A stretch of 64,000 bases of DNA from Streptomyces soli (lineage in GTDB: Bacteria > Actinomycetota > Actinomycetes > Streptomycetales > Streptomycetaceae), in NCBI RefSeq assembly GCF_003999195.1, contig NZ_RJVR01000309.1, forward strand, positions 1 to 64,000. Reading direction: 5' to 3'. The notes beneath the pieces were generated by a model. It had not been told where the DNA came from and ran no database searches. It saw only the letters and a list, made by a program, of their open reading frames with translations. This document shows positions 34,312 through 43,275 of this stretch, in pieces; within the stretch, counting starts at the first letter, position 1; each line of letters opens with the position of its first letter. Made by a program: the position numbers and the translations under genes.

Positions 34312-35673
34312 ATGGCCTGCGTGGCACGCACGGTGACGTCCGGACCCGGACCGATTCGCAAAGCGGGGCTTGCCGTCGCGCGCGCCGCGCACCGCAGCGG
34401 TAGCGCGACGCGCCACCGCATCCGCCGCCATACCCACGCGGGCGGCGCGGGCGAGTCCGGCCTGGCGAAACTCATCGAGCTGCACGCAGTGAACTCCGCC
34501 GGTGACATGCTGATCACGATCGCGCTCGCCAGCACGATCTTCTTTTCGGTCCCGACCGGTGAGGCCCGCGGCCGAGTCGCCCTGTACCTGCTCGTGACGA
34601 TGGCCCCCTTCGCGCTGCTCGCGCCCGTGGTCGGTCCGCTGCTCGACCGGATCCCGCACGGTCGGCGCGCCGCGATGGCGGTGTCCATGCTGGTCCGGGC
34701 GATCCTCGCCTGGACGATGGCGAGTGTCGTGTCAACGGCCGGCTTGGAGCTGTATCCGGCCGCGCTGGGCGTGCTGGTCGGGTCGAAGGCGTACGGAGTC
34801 GTACGGAGCGCGGTCGTGCCGCGGCTGCTCCCGGCCCGTACGACCCTGGTGAAGGCCAATTCCCGGGTCACCCTGGCCGGGCTGCTGGCGACGGCGGTCG
34901 CGGCGCCGTTGGGCGGCCTGCTGCATCTGATCTCGCCGGGTGCGCCGCTCTACGGGGCGTTCGTGATCTTCGTGGGCGGCACGCTGCTGTCCTTCTCGCT
35001 GCCGCACAAGGTCGACTCCTCGAAGGGCGAGGCCCGGGCGGAGCTCAGCTCCGGTGAGTATCTGGGCGCCGACGGCCCGGCGAAGGGGCTGCGGAGTGTC
35101 GGACCGGCGGTCCTCAGCGCGCTCGGGGCGAATGCGGCGCTGCGGTTTCTGTCGGGGTTCCTGACGCTGTTCCTGGCGTTTCTGCTGCGCGAGCACCCGC
35201 TGGGCGGGCTGAGTGCGGCCTTCTCGCTGGGTGTCGTGGTCGTGGCGGCCGGGGTCGGCAATGCCTTCGGCACGGCGCTCGGCTCGTGGCTGCGGGCCCG
35301 CCTCCCCGAGAAGATCATCGCCACGGCGCTGTTCTGCGCGCTGACCGCCGCCGCCGCGGCCGCCGCTTGGTACGGGACGCTGACCATCGCTCTGGTCGCC
35401 GCCGTGGCGGGCATCTCCCAGGCCCTCAGCAAGCTCTCGCTGGACTCCACCATCCAGCGCGACGTTCCCGAGCAGTCCCGCACCTCCGCCTTCGCCCGCT
35501 CCGAGACCGCCCTCCAGCTCGCCTGGGTCATCGGCGGCGCCCTCGGCATCGTCCTCCCCCTCAACGGCACGGTCGGCATGTCGGTCGCCGCCACCGTCGT
35601 CGCCCTCGGCTTCGTCGTCGCTCTGCGCGGCCTGAGCGGCCCGACCCGCGCGCCCCATACCCGCGCGGCGTAG
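34312..35673 (+). CDS. MFS transporter
   Basis: 453 aa with about 12 helices. ATG at 34312 has GGGG 5 nt upstream; GTG at 34321 is also plausible. After a basic N-terminus the helices begin at LIELHAVNSAGDMLITIALASTIFF; a motif-A-like loop PLLDRIPHGRRAAMA follows. The cytoplasmic loop between the halves contains DSSKGEARAELSSGEYLG. The family is that of the DUF3027-linked MFS proteins of Streptomyces; substrate unknown. The TAG stop codon overlaps the left end of a composite repeat. Confidence 0.85.
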   Translation: MACVARTVTSGPGPIRKAGLAVARAAHRSGSATRHRIRRHTHAGGAGESGLAKLIELHAVNSAGDMLITIALASTIFFSVPTGEARGRVALYLLVTMAPFALLAPVVGPLLDRIPHGRRAAMAVSMLVRAILAWTMASVVSTAGLELYPAALGVLVGSKAYGVVRSAVVPRLLPARTTLVKANSRVTLAGLLATAVAAPLGGLLHLISPGAPLYGAFVIFVGGTLLSFSLPHKVDSSKGEARAELSSGEYLGADGPAKGLRSVGPAVLSALGANAALRFLSGFLTLFLAFLLREHPLGGLSAAFSLGVVVVAAGVGNAFGTALGSWLRARLPEKIIATALFCALTAAAAAAAWYGTLTIALVAAVAGISQALSKLSLDSTIQRDVPEQSRTSAFARSETALQLAWVIGGALGIVLPLNGTVGMSVAATVVALGFVVALRGLSGPTRAPHTRAA

Positions 35674-35887
35674 GGCCTGTCCGGCCGATCTCCGCGGCGT
35701 CGCGTGCCTCCCCCAGCCTGGCGGCTGGGTGGGGGTCCTCCCCCTGGCTTCGCCGGGGGCACCCCCACCGGCCGAAGGCTGGTGGGGGTCCCCCCGGACG
35801 GAGTCTGGGGGAGAGTGCCCCCACCGCCTTGCGATCGCAGGCGCCAGTCCCCGCTCCTTCTCCCACGGAGATCCGCCGGACAGGCCC
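35672..35887. repeat. Composite inverted-repeat element, copy 2
   Basis: Left arm AGGGCCTGTCCGGCCGATCT (from 35672) and right arm CGGAGATCCGCCGGACAGGC (to about 35887) are inverted repeats of about 23 bp. Between them lie G-rich hairpin modules including CCCCCTGGCTTCGCCGGGGG, GGCCGAAGGCTGGTGGGGG and GACGGAGTCTGGGGGAGAG, and the CCTTGCGATCGCAGGCGCCAG segment that has a counterpart in copy 1. It begins inside the stop codon of the MFS gene. A module of this element recurs inside mqnD. Confidence 0.7.
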
Positions 35888-35963
35888 TGGGCGGGAGGCG
35901 TCGAAACCGGAACACGCGCACCCGGGCGCGGGCGGGCGGTGGCCGCCGGGTAGCCTCACCACC

Positions 35964-36446
35964 ATGAGCATTCGCCGCCGTGCCGCCGTCATCGGTGCCG
36001 TGTCCCTCGGGCTGGTCGCCCTCTCCGCGTGTGAGAAGCCGACCCCGCTGGCGACCGTCACCGTGGGCGACAAGACAGTGACCACCGAGGCCAACACCAA
36101 GTGCTACGGCAATGGCAAGGACCTCACCACCACCGCCTTGACCGCTTGCCTGAACATGGTCAAGCCCACCAAGACGATCACCGTTGGCGCGGGTGACGAG
36201 GTGCATATCGGCGTCGACCCGGCCGTCGCCAAAAAGGGCTGGCTGGTGGCCGCGGGGCTGACGCCGAAGACGAACGTGCTGACAAACAAGACCTACTGGT
36301 CGCTCGGTGAGCAGGACGCGCTGTTCACCGACGCGTCGACCGGCGCCAGCACCAACAGCGTCACCCTGAACATCATCGAGACAGCCGGGGCGAACGCCAA
36401 GGCCTACCTCGGCGTCTGGCAGGTCAAGCTCGTCAAGAAGGACTAG
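35964..36446 (+). CDS. DUF2771 lipoprotein
   Basis: 160 aa. The lipoprotein signal RRRAAVIGAVSLGLVALSAC ends in the lipobox LSAC at residues 20-23. The remaining sequence is a beta-rich secreted domain (TVTVGDKTVTTEANTKCYGNG; VHIGVDPAVAKKGWLVAAGL) with two more cysteines, likely a disulfide. Pattern and length fit DUF2771, found upstream of the futalosine hydrolase gene in Streptomyces. It overlaps mqnB by one base (TAGTG), so it is probably co-transcribed with the menaquinone genes. Confidence 0.8.
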   Translation: MSIRRRAAVIGAVSLGLVALSACEKPTPLATVTVGDKTVTTEANTKCYGNGKDLTTTALTACLNMVKPTKTITVGAGDEVHIGVDPAVAKKGWLVAAGLTPKTNVLTNKTYWSLGEQDALFTDASTGASTNSVTLNIIETAGANAKAYLGVWQVKLVKKD

Positions 36447-37219
36447 TGCCCATCCGCGTGCTCATCGTGACCGCCGTGGCGGCGGAGGCCGACGCCGTCG
36501 CCACCGGGCTGTTGCGCACGCTCGCGCCGGTCCAGGCCCCGGACCTGCCGGGATACGTCCTGAAGCGCGCCGCGTACCTCGGCCCGCCGCCCGGCAGCCG
36601 CTCCGGGTCGGCCGGCCAGGGCTGCGTATCGGCCGCCGACATCCTCGCCGCCGGGGTCGGCCCGGCAGCCGCCGCGGCCGGTACCGCCACCGCGCTGGCG
36701 ATCGCGGCGGCCGAGGACCGGCCGTACGGGCTGGTGATATCGGCCGGAATCGGCGGCGGCTTCCCGTCGGCCGCGCCCGTCGGGTCGGTCGTCGTCGCGG
36801 ACGCGATCGTCGCCGCCGACCTGGGCGCGGAGACGCCGGAGGGCTTTCTGCCCATCGACGAACTCGGCTTCGGGCGTGCGACCCACCTCCCGCCCGAGAA
36901 GCTGTCGCGGACGATCGCCGAGGCCCTCGGGGCCGCGTACGCCCCCGTCCTCACCGTCTCCACCGTGACCGGCACCGCCGCCCGCGCCGCCGAGCTGACG
37001 GTACGTCACCCACGGGCGGCCGCCGAGGCGATGGAGGGCTTCGGAGTCGCCGAGGCCGCGGCCGCCCACGGCATCCCGGTCCTCGAGATCCGCGCGATCT
37101 CGAACCCGGTCGGGCCCCGCGACCGCTCGGCATGGCAGATCGGCCGCGCCCTGACCGAGCTGGCGCACGCGTTCCGTGCCGCCGCCCCCGTACTCGACGC
37201 CTGGGAGGCTCAACCGTGA
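36446..37219 (+). CDS. mqnB: Futalosine hydrolase (menaquinone synthesis)
   Basis: MqnB cleaves adenine or hypoxanthine from futalosine in the alternative (futalosine) menaquinone pathway used by Streptomyces. 257 aa with a GTG start. It has the nucleoside phosphorylase/MTAN fold: LIVTAVAAEADAVA, a substrate loop YGLVISAGIGGGFP, VVADAIVAADLGAE and the purine-binding end EAMEGFGVAEAAAAHGIPVLEIRAISNPVGPRDR with the catalytic Asp. It overlaps mqnD by GTGA. Confidence 0.93.
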   Translation: MPIRVLIVTAVAAEADAVATGLLRTLAPVQAPDLPGYVLKRAAYLGPPPGSRSGSAGQGCVSAADILAAGVGPAAAAAGTATALAIAAAEDRPYGLVISAGIGGGFPSAAPVGSVVVADAIVAADLGAETPEGFLPIDELGFGRATHLPPEKLSRTIAEALGAAYAPVLTVSTVTGTAARAAELTVRHPRAAAEAMEGFGVAEAAAAHGIPVLEIRAISNPVGPRDRSAWQIGRALTELAHAFRAAAPVLDAWEAQP

Positions 37220-38118
37220 CCGAGGCACTGCGGATGGCACACTCCCCGTGCCCCAACGACACGTTCGCCTTCCACGCGTGGTCGCACGGCCTGGTGCCCG
37301 GCGCGCCCGAAATCGACGTGACGTTCGCGGACGTCGACATCACCAACGGCATGGCCGAGCGCGGCGAGTTCGACATCCTCAAGGTGTCGTACGCGGTCCT
37401 GCCGTACGTCCTCGACGAGTGGACGCTGCTGCCCTGCGGCGGAGCCCTCGGCCGTGGCTGCGGCCCGCTCGTACTCACCTGCGAGCCGGGGACGGCGGAC
37501 GACCTCGCCGGGAAGACGGTCGCCGTGCCGAGCGAGCGCTCGACCGCGTACCTCCTCTTCCGCCTCTGGGCGGCGGCCTCCGTCGGCCCCCTCCCTTCGG
37601 CGGTGGGGGTGCCCCCGGCGAAGCCAGGGGGAGGACCCCCAGCCGGGATCGGCAAGATCGAGGTGCTGCCGTTCGACGAGATCATGCCGGCGGTCCGCGA
37701 CGGCCACGTGGACGCGGGACTGGTCATTCACGAGGCCCGCTTCACCTACCAGAACTACGGCCTCCACAAGCTGGCCGACATGGGCGAGCACTGGGAGGCC
37801 ACGACCGGGCTGCCGATCCCGCTCGGCGCGATCATCGCGAAGCGCTCGCTCGGCGAGGCCCGGCTACATGATCTCGCGGCGGCGGCCCGGCAATCCGTAC
37901 TGATGGCGTGGGACGAGCCCGAGGCTTCGCGCTCGTACGTCCTCGACCACGCCCAGGAGATGGACCCGGCCGTCGCGGACCAGCACATCGGGCTGTACGT
38001 CAACGAGTTCACCGCCGCCCTCGGGGACGACGGCTACGCGGCGGTGCGCGGGCTGCTCACACGTGCGGCGGCCGAGGGACTGGTACCGCCCCTCGGCCCG
38101 CACGCACTCGAATTCTGA
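37216..38118 (+). CDS. mqnD: 1,4-dihydroxy-6-naphthoate synthase, with an in-frame repeat insertion
   Basis: MqnD makes 1,4-dihydroxy-6-naphthoate from cyclic dehypoxanthinyl futalosine. 300 aa, about 18 longer than I expect for the family. It is a periplasmic-binding-protein-like fold: MAHSPCPNDTFAFHAW, LKVSYAVLPYVLDEWTLLPCGGALGRG, ERSTAYLLFRLWAA, then VDAGLVIHEARFTYQNYGL and the C-terminal VADQHIGLYVNEFT. Between FRLWAAASV and GIGKIEVLPF lies a Pro/Gly-rich stretch absent from typical MqnD, encoded by a repeat module at 37591-37640. Whether the enzyme is active is unclear, but both ends are intact. Confidence 0.93.
   Translation: MTEALRMAHSPCPNDTFAFHAWSHGLVPGAPEIDVTFADVDITNGMAERGEFDILKVSYAVLPYVLDEWTLLPCGGALGRGCGPLVLTCEPGTADDLAGKTVAVPSERSTAYLLFRLWAAASVGPLPSAVGVPPAKPGGGPPAGIGKIEVLPFDEIMPAVRDGHVDAGLVIHEARFTYQNYGLHKLADMGEHWEATTGLPIPLGAIIAKRSLGEARLHDLAAAARQSVLMAWDEPEASRSYVLDHAQEMDPAVADQHIGLYVNEFTAALGDDGYAAVRGLLTRAAAEGLVPPLGPHALEF
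37591..37640. repeat. G-rich repeat module inside mqnD
   Basis: Positions 37594-37640 read as the reverse complement of 35733-35777 in composite element copy 2, with a single C missing. It adds about 50 bp to mqnD while keeping the frame. It can form a stem of CCCCC/GGGGG blocks around a GGCGAAGCC core. Confidence 0.8.
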
Positions 38119-38140
38119 CGCCCGACCGGACGTCCCAGGG

Positions 38141-38524
38141 CTACACGTCCAACTGGTCGGCGACCACCCTCAGCACGGAAGCGATCTTGTTGCCGTGGGC
38201 CTTGTCGGGATAGCGGCCGCGCTGCAGCGAGCGCGCGACGTCCTCGAGGAGCGTCGTCAGATCCTGGACGATCGGGAGCAACTCGTCCGGCTTGCGGCGC
38301 TGCGCGGCCGCGACCGAGGGTGCCGGGTCGAGGAGGGTCACCGAGAGTGCCTGGTCGCCGCGCTGGCCGGCGACGACGCCGAACTCCACGCGCTGGCCCG
38401 GCTTGAGCGTGGCCACCCCGTCAGGGAGCACGGAGGAGTGCACGAAGACGTCGCCGCCGTCGTCGCGGGAAAGGAAGCCGAAGCCCTTCTCGCTGTTGAA
38501 CCACTTGACCTTGCCGGTAGGCAC
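38141..38524 (-). CDS. Cold-shock domain protein with a C-terminal extension
   Basis: 127 aa from the GTG at 38524. Residues 1-66 form a cold-shock domain: [17 protein letters not shown] contains RNP1, DVFVHSSVL contains RNP2, and [20 protein letters not shown] closes the barrel. The extra 60 residues ([28 protein letters not shown]) are helical and not found in classical 67-aa CspA proteins, as in the longer paralogue common in Streptomyces. It binds single-stranded RNA or DNA. A 7-bp hairpin lies in the leader at 38570-38591. Confidence 0.9.
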   Translation of the reverse strand: MPTGKVKWFNSEKGFGFLSRDDGGDVFVHSSVLPDGVATLKPGQRVEFGVVAGQRGDQALSVTLLDPAPSVAAAQRRKPDELLPIVQDLTTLLEDVARSLQRGRYPDKAHGNKIASVLRVVADQLDV

Positions 38525-38569
38525 GTCCGACCTCGTCCTCAGATGTAGTGAAAGGGGGTGAAACCGAAG

Positions 38570-38591
38570 GCGGGTCCATCCGTAGACCCGC
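38570..38591 (-). promoter_or_regulatory. Leader hairpin of the long cold-shock gene
   Basis: GCGGGTC (38570-38576) and GACCCGC (38585-38591) form a 7-bp stem in the presumed 5' untranslated region, 46-67 nt ahead of the GTG start. Such leaders often hold temperature-sensitive structure in csp mRNAs; this is inference. Confidence 0.35.
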
Positions 38592-38692
38592 TGCCCATAG
38601 GCTAATGGCCCCGGGGCGTGTGTCCAGACGCTGTGATGCCTCTCATTTGGCCAATGCGCTGCGGTTTCCTGGACGCGACCTACCCTTGTCGG

Positions 38693-38914
38693 GTGACGCA
38701 TGAAACCAACAACGCGGGCGATCTGCTGGTCCGCGCCGGCGCGGTCGTCTTCATCATCGGCGCGCTCGGCACACTGGCCACCATCGCCCCGCTCTTCCTC
38801 GGCTCGGACCCGCTTCCGACGGCCGCGTACCTGGTGTCGATGCTGATGGCGGTCGGTTTCGCGCTGGCCCTTGCCGGGCTGCTGCGCTCGGCTCAGGCCG
38901 CTTCCCGCAAGTAG
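38693..38914 (+). CDS. Small two-helix membrane protein
   Basis: 73 aa from the GTG at 38693. An N-terminal polar segment THETNNAGD precedes two hydrophobic helices ([27 protein letters not shown] and [22 protein letters not shown]), ending RSAQAASRK. It resembles a small conserved Streptomyces membrane protein found in this position next to a cold-shock gene. Function unknown. The end overlaps the convergent HAD gene by 22 bp. Confidence 0.75.
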   Translation: MTHETNNAGDLLVRAGAVVFIIGALGTLATIAPLFLGSDPLPTAAYLVSMLMAVGFALALAGLLRSAQAASRK

Positions 38915-39531
38915 CCCTCGAACCACTCCGGGAACTCCGTCAGGTCCGCCAGCACCACATCCGCGCCCGCCGCGCGCAGTTCCGCTGCGCTGACCGGCCC
39001 GGTGGCCACCGCGACGGACAGCGCACCCGCCGTACGGGCTCCGCGCACATCGCCGATGTGATCGCCGACGTAGACCGTGGCTCCGTACTCGATCAGCGCG
39101 GCGCCCTTGCCCTCGGCCCACAGGTCGCCCACCACCGCGTCCGCGGCGATGCCCAGGTGCTCCAGGTGGCGTTCGGCGTTGGCCTGGTACTTGGCGGTGA
39201 CGACCACGGCCATGCCGCCCACGCTGTGGATCACCTCGACGGCCTCCCGGGCGCCGGGCAGGGCGAAGGTGCCGGTGATGGCGTGGACGGGGTAGATCTC
39301 CTGCCGGTACACCTCGGAGATGGCCGGGATGTCCTCGGCGGGGAACCAGTGCGCCAGCTCCTCCGCCAGCGGCGGCCCGAGCCGGGTGGTAGCCAGGTCG
39401 GCGTCCACGTACACGCCGGTCGCGGCGGAGAGCGCCTCGAAGGCGGCCTTGATGCCGGGGCGTGAGTCGATGAGGGTCATGTCGAGGTCGAAACCGACGG
39501 TGAGTGCGGATTGCATGGCCATAGCAGCCAT
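38893..39531 (-). CDS. HAD-superfamily phosphatase (PGPase-like)
   Basis: About 212 aa. Motif [15 protein letters not shown] holds both catalytic Asp; motif [10 protein letters not shown] contains the Thr; motif III/IV is [24 protein letters not shown]. The helical cap insertion after motif I is of the small phosphoglycolate-phosphatase type. Start uncertain: several Met codons lie within 36 bp; the one at 39531 was taken. Likely hydrolyses a small phosphomonoester. Convergent with the small membrane protein gene. Confidence 0.85.
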   Translation of the reverse strand: MAAMAMQSALTVGFDLDMTLIDSRPGIKAAFEALSAATGVYVDADLATTRLGPPLAEELAHWFPAEDIPAISEVYRQEIYPVHAITGTFALPGAREAVEVIHSVGGMAVVVTAKYQANAERHLEHLGIAADAVVGDLWAEGKGAALIEYGATVYVGDHIGDVRGARTAGALSVAVATGPVSAAELRAAGADVVLADLTEFPEWFEGYLREAA

Positions 39532-39548
39532 TCTCGCAGAGCCCCGTT

Positions 39549-40499
39549 TCACCGACGGCTCCGCCAGACCAGGAAGGCCGCCGACGCGACCGCCGCGACC
39601 CGCACCACCACCGGGAACGCGTCGCCGATCGCCGTACCCATATGCCCCTGCGCAATCGGCTCACCCCAGCGGTGGTCGAACCGGCCCCACAGCCACACCA
39701 GGGCGCCGCCCGCCACCAGCCCCGGCAGGGTCAGCGCGGCGAACTTCGCCTCCCGGCGCGACAGCGTCGGCGAGTAGTACGCGATGAGCCATCCCGCGCC
39801 CAGGGCCAGCCACGAGCCGATCACCGCCCCCGCCACGAGCAGCACCGCGGCCAGGATCTCCAGCCACGCCGCCCGGCGCCGCGGCGCCGCCGTGACGACG
39901 ACCTCCTCGGCCTCCTCGACGACCGGCCGCCGCCGCTCCCGCAGCCTCCGCCACCGCGACGACCGCTCCGGCTCCGACTCCTCGGCTTCGTCCTCTTCCT
40001 TCGCGTCCTCGGCTGCCTTGGTCTTCCTGGCCTCCTCGGCCTCCAGTTCCTCGGCCGACGGGATCGTCACGCCGCCCGTCATCCCGCGGAGCCCCTCCAG
40101 CTCCTCCCCCGGCAGCATCGGCCGCCGCAGCGACTGCGGCCCATTGAGCCGCCACCACTCCTCGTCCTCCAACGCCTTCGCCTGGCGCGGCACTTCCGCC
40201 CGGGCCGCCTCCCTCGGCCCCGGCTGCGGCTGCGGCGCCTCCTCCTGCGGCTGCGCCGCCCCCGCCGCGGCGCCCACCACCTCATCCGGCGACCCCAACC
40301 TGCCCAGAATCCGCCGCACCGCCGCCGGGCTGTCGCTCCCGCTTCTGCTGCGCTGCCGGTCGATGTCACTCCGCAGCTGCGCCACGAGCCGCATCCTCTG
40401 GGCGGCGGGCAACGCGGTCTGGGCCAGGTCGCCGACCCGGCTCAGATAGTCGTAAATCAGGTGATCACTCTCAACGCCCACGGGTCGATTCTGGCCCAT
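39549..40499 (-). CDS. Membrane protein with an N-terminal helical (permease-prefix-like) region
   Basis: 316 aa from the ATG at 40499 ([24 protein letters not shown]). The first 65 residues form a short helical domain [31 protein letters not shown] of the kind that precedes sensors and permeases. A long acidic/basic linker ([25 protein letters not shown]) follows, then three membrane helices ([70 protein letters not shown]). Conserved Streptomyces protein without known function. Confidence 0.75.
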   Translation of the reverse strand: MGQNRPVGVESDHLIYDYLSRVGDLAQTALPAAQRMRLVAQLRSDIDRQRSRSGSDSPAAVRRILGRLGSPDEVVGAAAGAAQPQEEAPQPQPGPREAARAEVPRQAKALEDEEWWRLNGPQSLRRPMLPGEELEGLRGMTGGVTIPSAEELEAEEARKTKAAEDAKEEDEAEESEPERSSRWRRLRERRRPVVEEAEEVVVTAAPRRRAAWLEILAAVLLVAGAVIGSWLALGAGWLIAYYSPTLSRREAKFAALTLPGLVAGGALVWLWGRFDHRWGEPIAQGHMGTAIGDAFPVVVRVAAVASAAFLVWRSRR

Positions 40500-40638
40500 G
40501 CCGGGTGGGCTTCCCAGGCCTTTGGTGCGGCCGGTGCGTTGAATCCCCCACCCCGCCCACGGACCCACAGGCGCCAACGCAACCCCAGCCACTCACCCAG
40601 CAAGGGCGCGGCGGCAGCCCCGGCACGGCGGAGGGGGC

Positions 40639-40697
40639 ACTCTCCCCCAGACTCCGTCCGGTGGGGGCACTCCCCCAGACGGTGTCTGGGGGAGAGT
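40639..40697. repeat. G-rich hairpin repeat upstream of the helicase-associated gene
   Basis: ACTCTCCCCCAGAC (40639-40652) pairs perfectly with GTCTGGGGGAGAGT (40684-40697); a second CACTCCCCCAGAC lies within. The module GACGGAGTCTGGGGGAGAG is shared with the composite elements. It may act as a terminator or insulator. The rest of the 40500-40833 gap contains no gene I can support. Confidence 0.6.
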
Positions 40698-40833
40698 CCG
40701 ACGCAGCCGTCCCGAAGCCCGGGAGGCCCCCAAGGGCCGAACGGCGCGAGAGGCGCGGGACAAGAGGGGGACCGGCGCCGGACAGGGCATGCTCAGGCCC
40801 GCACCCGGCACCGGCGCGGCTAATGTGGATGGG

Positions 40834-43275
40834 ATGAGCAGCACGCAACGGCCCCGCACGCTCGCGGAGGCTCTCCGCGCCCGGGGTGACGACGCCCTGC
40901 GGGCGCTCCTGCAGGCACGCCCTGACCTGCTCAATCCGGTGCCGAATGACCTGACGCAGTTGGCGACCCGCGCGGGCACGCGCGCTTCCGTAGTCCGGGC
41001 ATTGGAGAGACTCGACCGGTTCACGCTGCAGACAGCGGAGGCGCTGGCGATCGCGCCGGACGACTGCACGTACGAGACGTTGCGCGGCCTGATGAGGGGC
41101 GACGACGCGGAGGCGACGGACGCCGCGCTGCCCCACGCAGTGGACACGCTCCGCGGGCTGGCGCTGCTATGGGGGGATGAGCGGCTGCGGCTGATCCGGA
41201 CGGCCAGAGACCTGCTGGCGCCGGCCGCGGGGGCGCCGTCGCCCACGGGGCTGGGGCCGACGGTGTCCGAGGCGACGGCTGCGGTTCCCCATGCCGCAGG
41301 CCAGGGGCGGATGTCGCCGGGGAGGCTGCAGCAGCTGCTGGCGGATGCGGGGTTGCCGCCGACGCATGACCCGGTGAGCGCGGTCGCGTCGCTGACGGAG
41401 CTGTTCCAGGACCGCGAACGCCTCGGGGCCGTGCTCGCGGAGGCGCCGGAGCAGGCCGCGGCAGTCCTGGCGAGGCTGACGTGGGGGCCGCCGTACGGCG
41501 AGGTCACCGACGTCACGGCGACGCAGGCGCACATCCGCTGGCTGCTGGACCGGGCGCTGCTGCTGCCCTCCGGCCCGAAGAACGTCGTGCTGCCCAGGGA
41601 AGTGGCCCTGCACCTGCGTGGTGGCCGGGCGCACCGCGACACCGAGCCGACGCCGCCCCCGGTGACCCCCACGCCGCACGATCCACAGGCTGTGGACGGA
41701 ACGGCGGCCGGCCAGGCCTTCGCGGCCGTACGGACCACCGAGGAGCTGCTGAAGCACCTGGAGCTCAACAGCCCGCCCGTCCTGCGCGCCGGCGGCCTGA
41801 GCGTGCGCGACCTCAAGCGCATTGCGGCGACCCTCGACGTACCGGAGAACCTGGCCGCGTTCTGGCTGGAACTGGCCTACGCGGCCGGGCTGCTGGCGAC
41901 CGACGGGGAGCTGGACGAGGCGTACGCGCCCACGCCCGCGTACGACGACTGGCTGAGGCTGCCCACCCAGGAGCGGTGGACCGCCCTGGCCACTGCCTGG
42001 CTCGCCGCGACCCGCACGTCGGGGCTGGTCGGCGGGAAGGACGCGAAGGGCCGCGCCCTGGCCGCGCTCGGGCCGGAGCTGGACCGCTCGCTGGCCCCCG
42101 AGGTGCGGCGCCGGGTCCTGGAACTGCTCGCCGGGCTGCCGGGCGGCGCCTCCGCCACCCCGGACGCGCTACTGGAGCGCGTGCGCTGGGAGCGGCCGCT
42201 GCGCGGCAACGCGGGGCCGGACAGCCTGCGCGCCGACCTCGTCCGGTGGACGGTCACGGAGGCTGAACTCCTCGGCCTCACCGGCCGGGGCGCCCTGGCC
42301 GAGCATGCCCGCCGCCTCCTGGAGGCCGGCACCCCCGTGGAAGCCGCCGCCGCGACGCTCGCGCCGCTCCTGCCCGCGCCGCTGGACCACGTACTCCTGC
42401 AGGCGGACCTCACCGCGATCGCCCCCGGCCCGCTGCAGCCCCACCTCGCCGAGACCCTCAATGTGCTGGCCGACATCGAGTCGAAGGGCGGCGCGACGGT
42501 CTACCGCTTCACGCCCGGCTCCGTACGCCGTGCCCTGGACGCGGGCCGGACCGCCGCCGAGCTGCACGAATTCCTCGCCGCGCACTCCCGGACCCCGGTC
42601 CCGCAGCCCCTCACCTACCTGATCGACGACGTGGCCCGCCGCCACGGCCGGCTCCGGGTGGGCGCGGCATCGGCGTACGTACGCTGCGACGACGACGCCC
42701 TGCTCAGCGAGCTGCTGGCCGACCGCCGCGCGGCGGGGCTGGGCCTGCGCCGCCTCGCGCCGACCGTGCTGGCCGCGCAGAGCGATCCGTCAGCGCTGCT
42801 GGAGAAGCTGCGCGCGATGGGCTTCGCACCGGCCGCCGAATCCGCCGACGGGGACGTCCTGATCACCCGCGCCGATGCCCGCCGCACCCCGCCCCGGTCC
42901 GCGCCCACCCCCGTCAACGACGGTCCGCCGACGCCCGCCGCAACGCTGCTCGGGGCGGCCGTGAGGGCGATCCGGGCCGGCGACCGGGCCTCGACGGCGG
43001 TCCACCGGCCGACCGTCCCGGCGCCGGCGACGAACGGGCTCCCCCGCAGCGCCGCCGCCGAGACCCTGGCCACCATGCAGGCGGCGGTCCTCACCGGCGA
43101 GTCCGTCTGGATCGGCTACGTCAACGCGGACGGCGCCGCCAGCCAGCGCGTCATCGGCCCGGTCCGGGTCGAGGGCGGCTTCGTGACCGCGTACGACCAC
43201 ACCGCCGAAGAGGTTCGCACCTTCGCCCTGCACCGCATCACGGGCGTTGCCGAGCTGGCTGACGACCCCGCCTGA
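40834..43275 (+). CDS. Helicase-associated (Helicase_C_3) and WYL-like domain protein, partner of XPB
   Basis: 813 aa. The N-terminal third has helical winged-helix-like segments (TLAEALRARGDDALRALLQARPDL; PNDLTQLATRAGTRASVVRALERLDRFTLQ). Residues about 517-610 (LLQADLTAIAPG ... ESKGGATVYRFTPGSVRRALDAG ... HSRTPVPQPLTYLIDDVARRHGRLRVG) are the Helicase_C_3 region and match the N-terminal domain of the neighbouring XPB. The last 70 residues (GESVWIGYVNADGAASQRVIGPVRVEGGFVTAYDH) look like a WYL fold. There is no Walker A motif, so it is not itself a helicase. Probably a DNA-binding partner in repair. Confidence 0.8.
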   Translation: MSSTQRPRTLAEALRARGDDALRALLQARPDLLNPVPNDLTQLATRAGTRASVVRALERLDRFTLQTAEALAIAPDDCTYETLRGLMRGDDAEATDAALPHAVDTLRGLALLWGDERLRLIRTARDLLAPAAGAPSPTGLGPTVSEATAAVPHAAGQGRMSPGRLQQLLADAGLPPTHDPVSAVASLTELFQDRERLGAVLAEAPEQAAAVLARLTWGPPYGEVTDVTATQAHIRWLLDRALLLPSGPKNVVLPREVALHLRGGRAHRDTEPTPPPVTPTPHDPQAVDGTAAGQAFAAVRTTEELLKHLELNSPPVLRAGGLSVRDLKRIAATLDVPENLAAFWLELAYAAGLLATDGELDEAYAPTPAYDDWLRLPTQERWTALATAWLAATRTSGLVGGKDAKGRALAALGPELDRSLAPEVRRRVLELLAGLPGGASATPDALLERVRWERPLRGNAGPDSLRADLVRWTVTEAELLGLTGRGALAEHARRLLEAGTPVEAAAATLAPLLPAPLDHVLLQADLTAIAPGPLQPHLAETLNVLADIESKGGATVYRFTPGSVRRALDAGRTAAELHEFLAAHSRTPVPQPLTYLIDDVARRHGRLRVGAASAYVRCDDDALLSELLADRRAAGLGLRRLAPTVLAAQSDPSALLEKLRAMGFAPAAESADGDVLITRADARRTPPRSAPTPVNDGPPTPAATLLGAAVRAIRAGDRASTAVHRPTVPAPATNGLPRSAAAETLATMQAAVLTGESVWIGYVNADGAASQRVIGPVRVEGGFVTAYDHTAEEVRTFALHRITGVAELADDPA

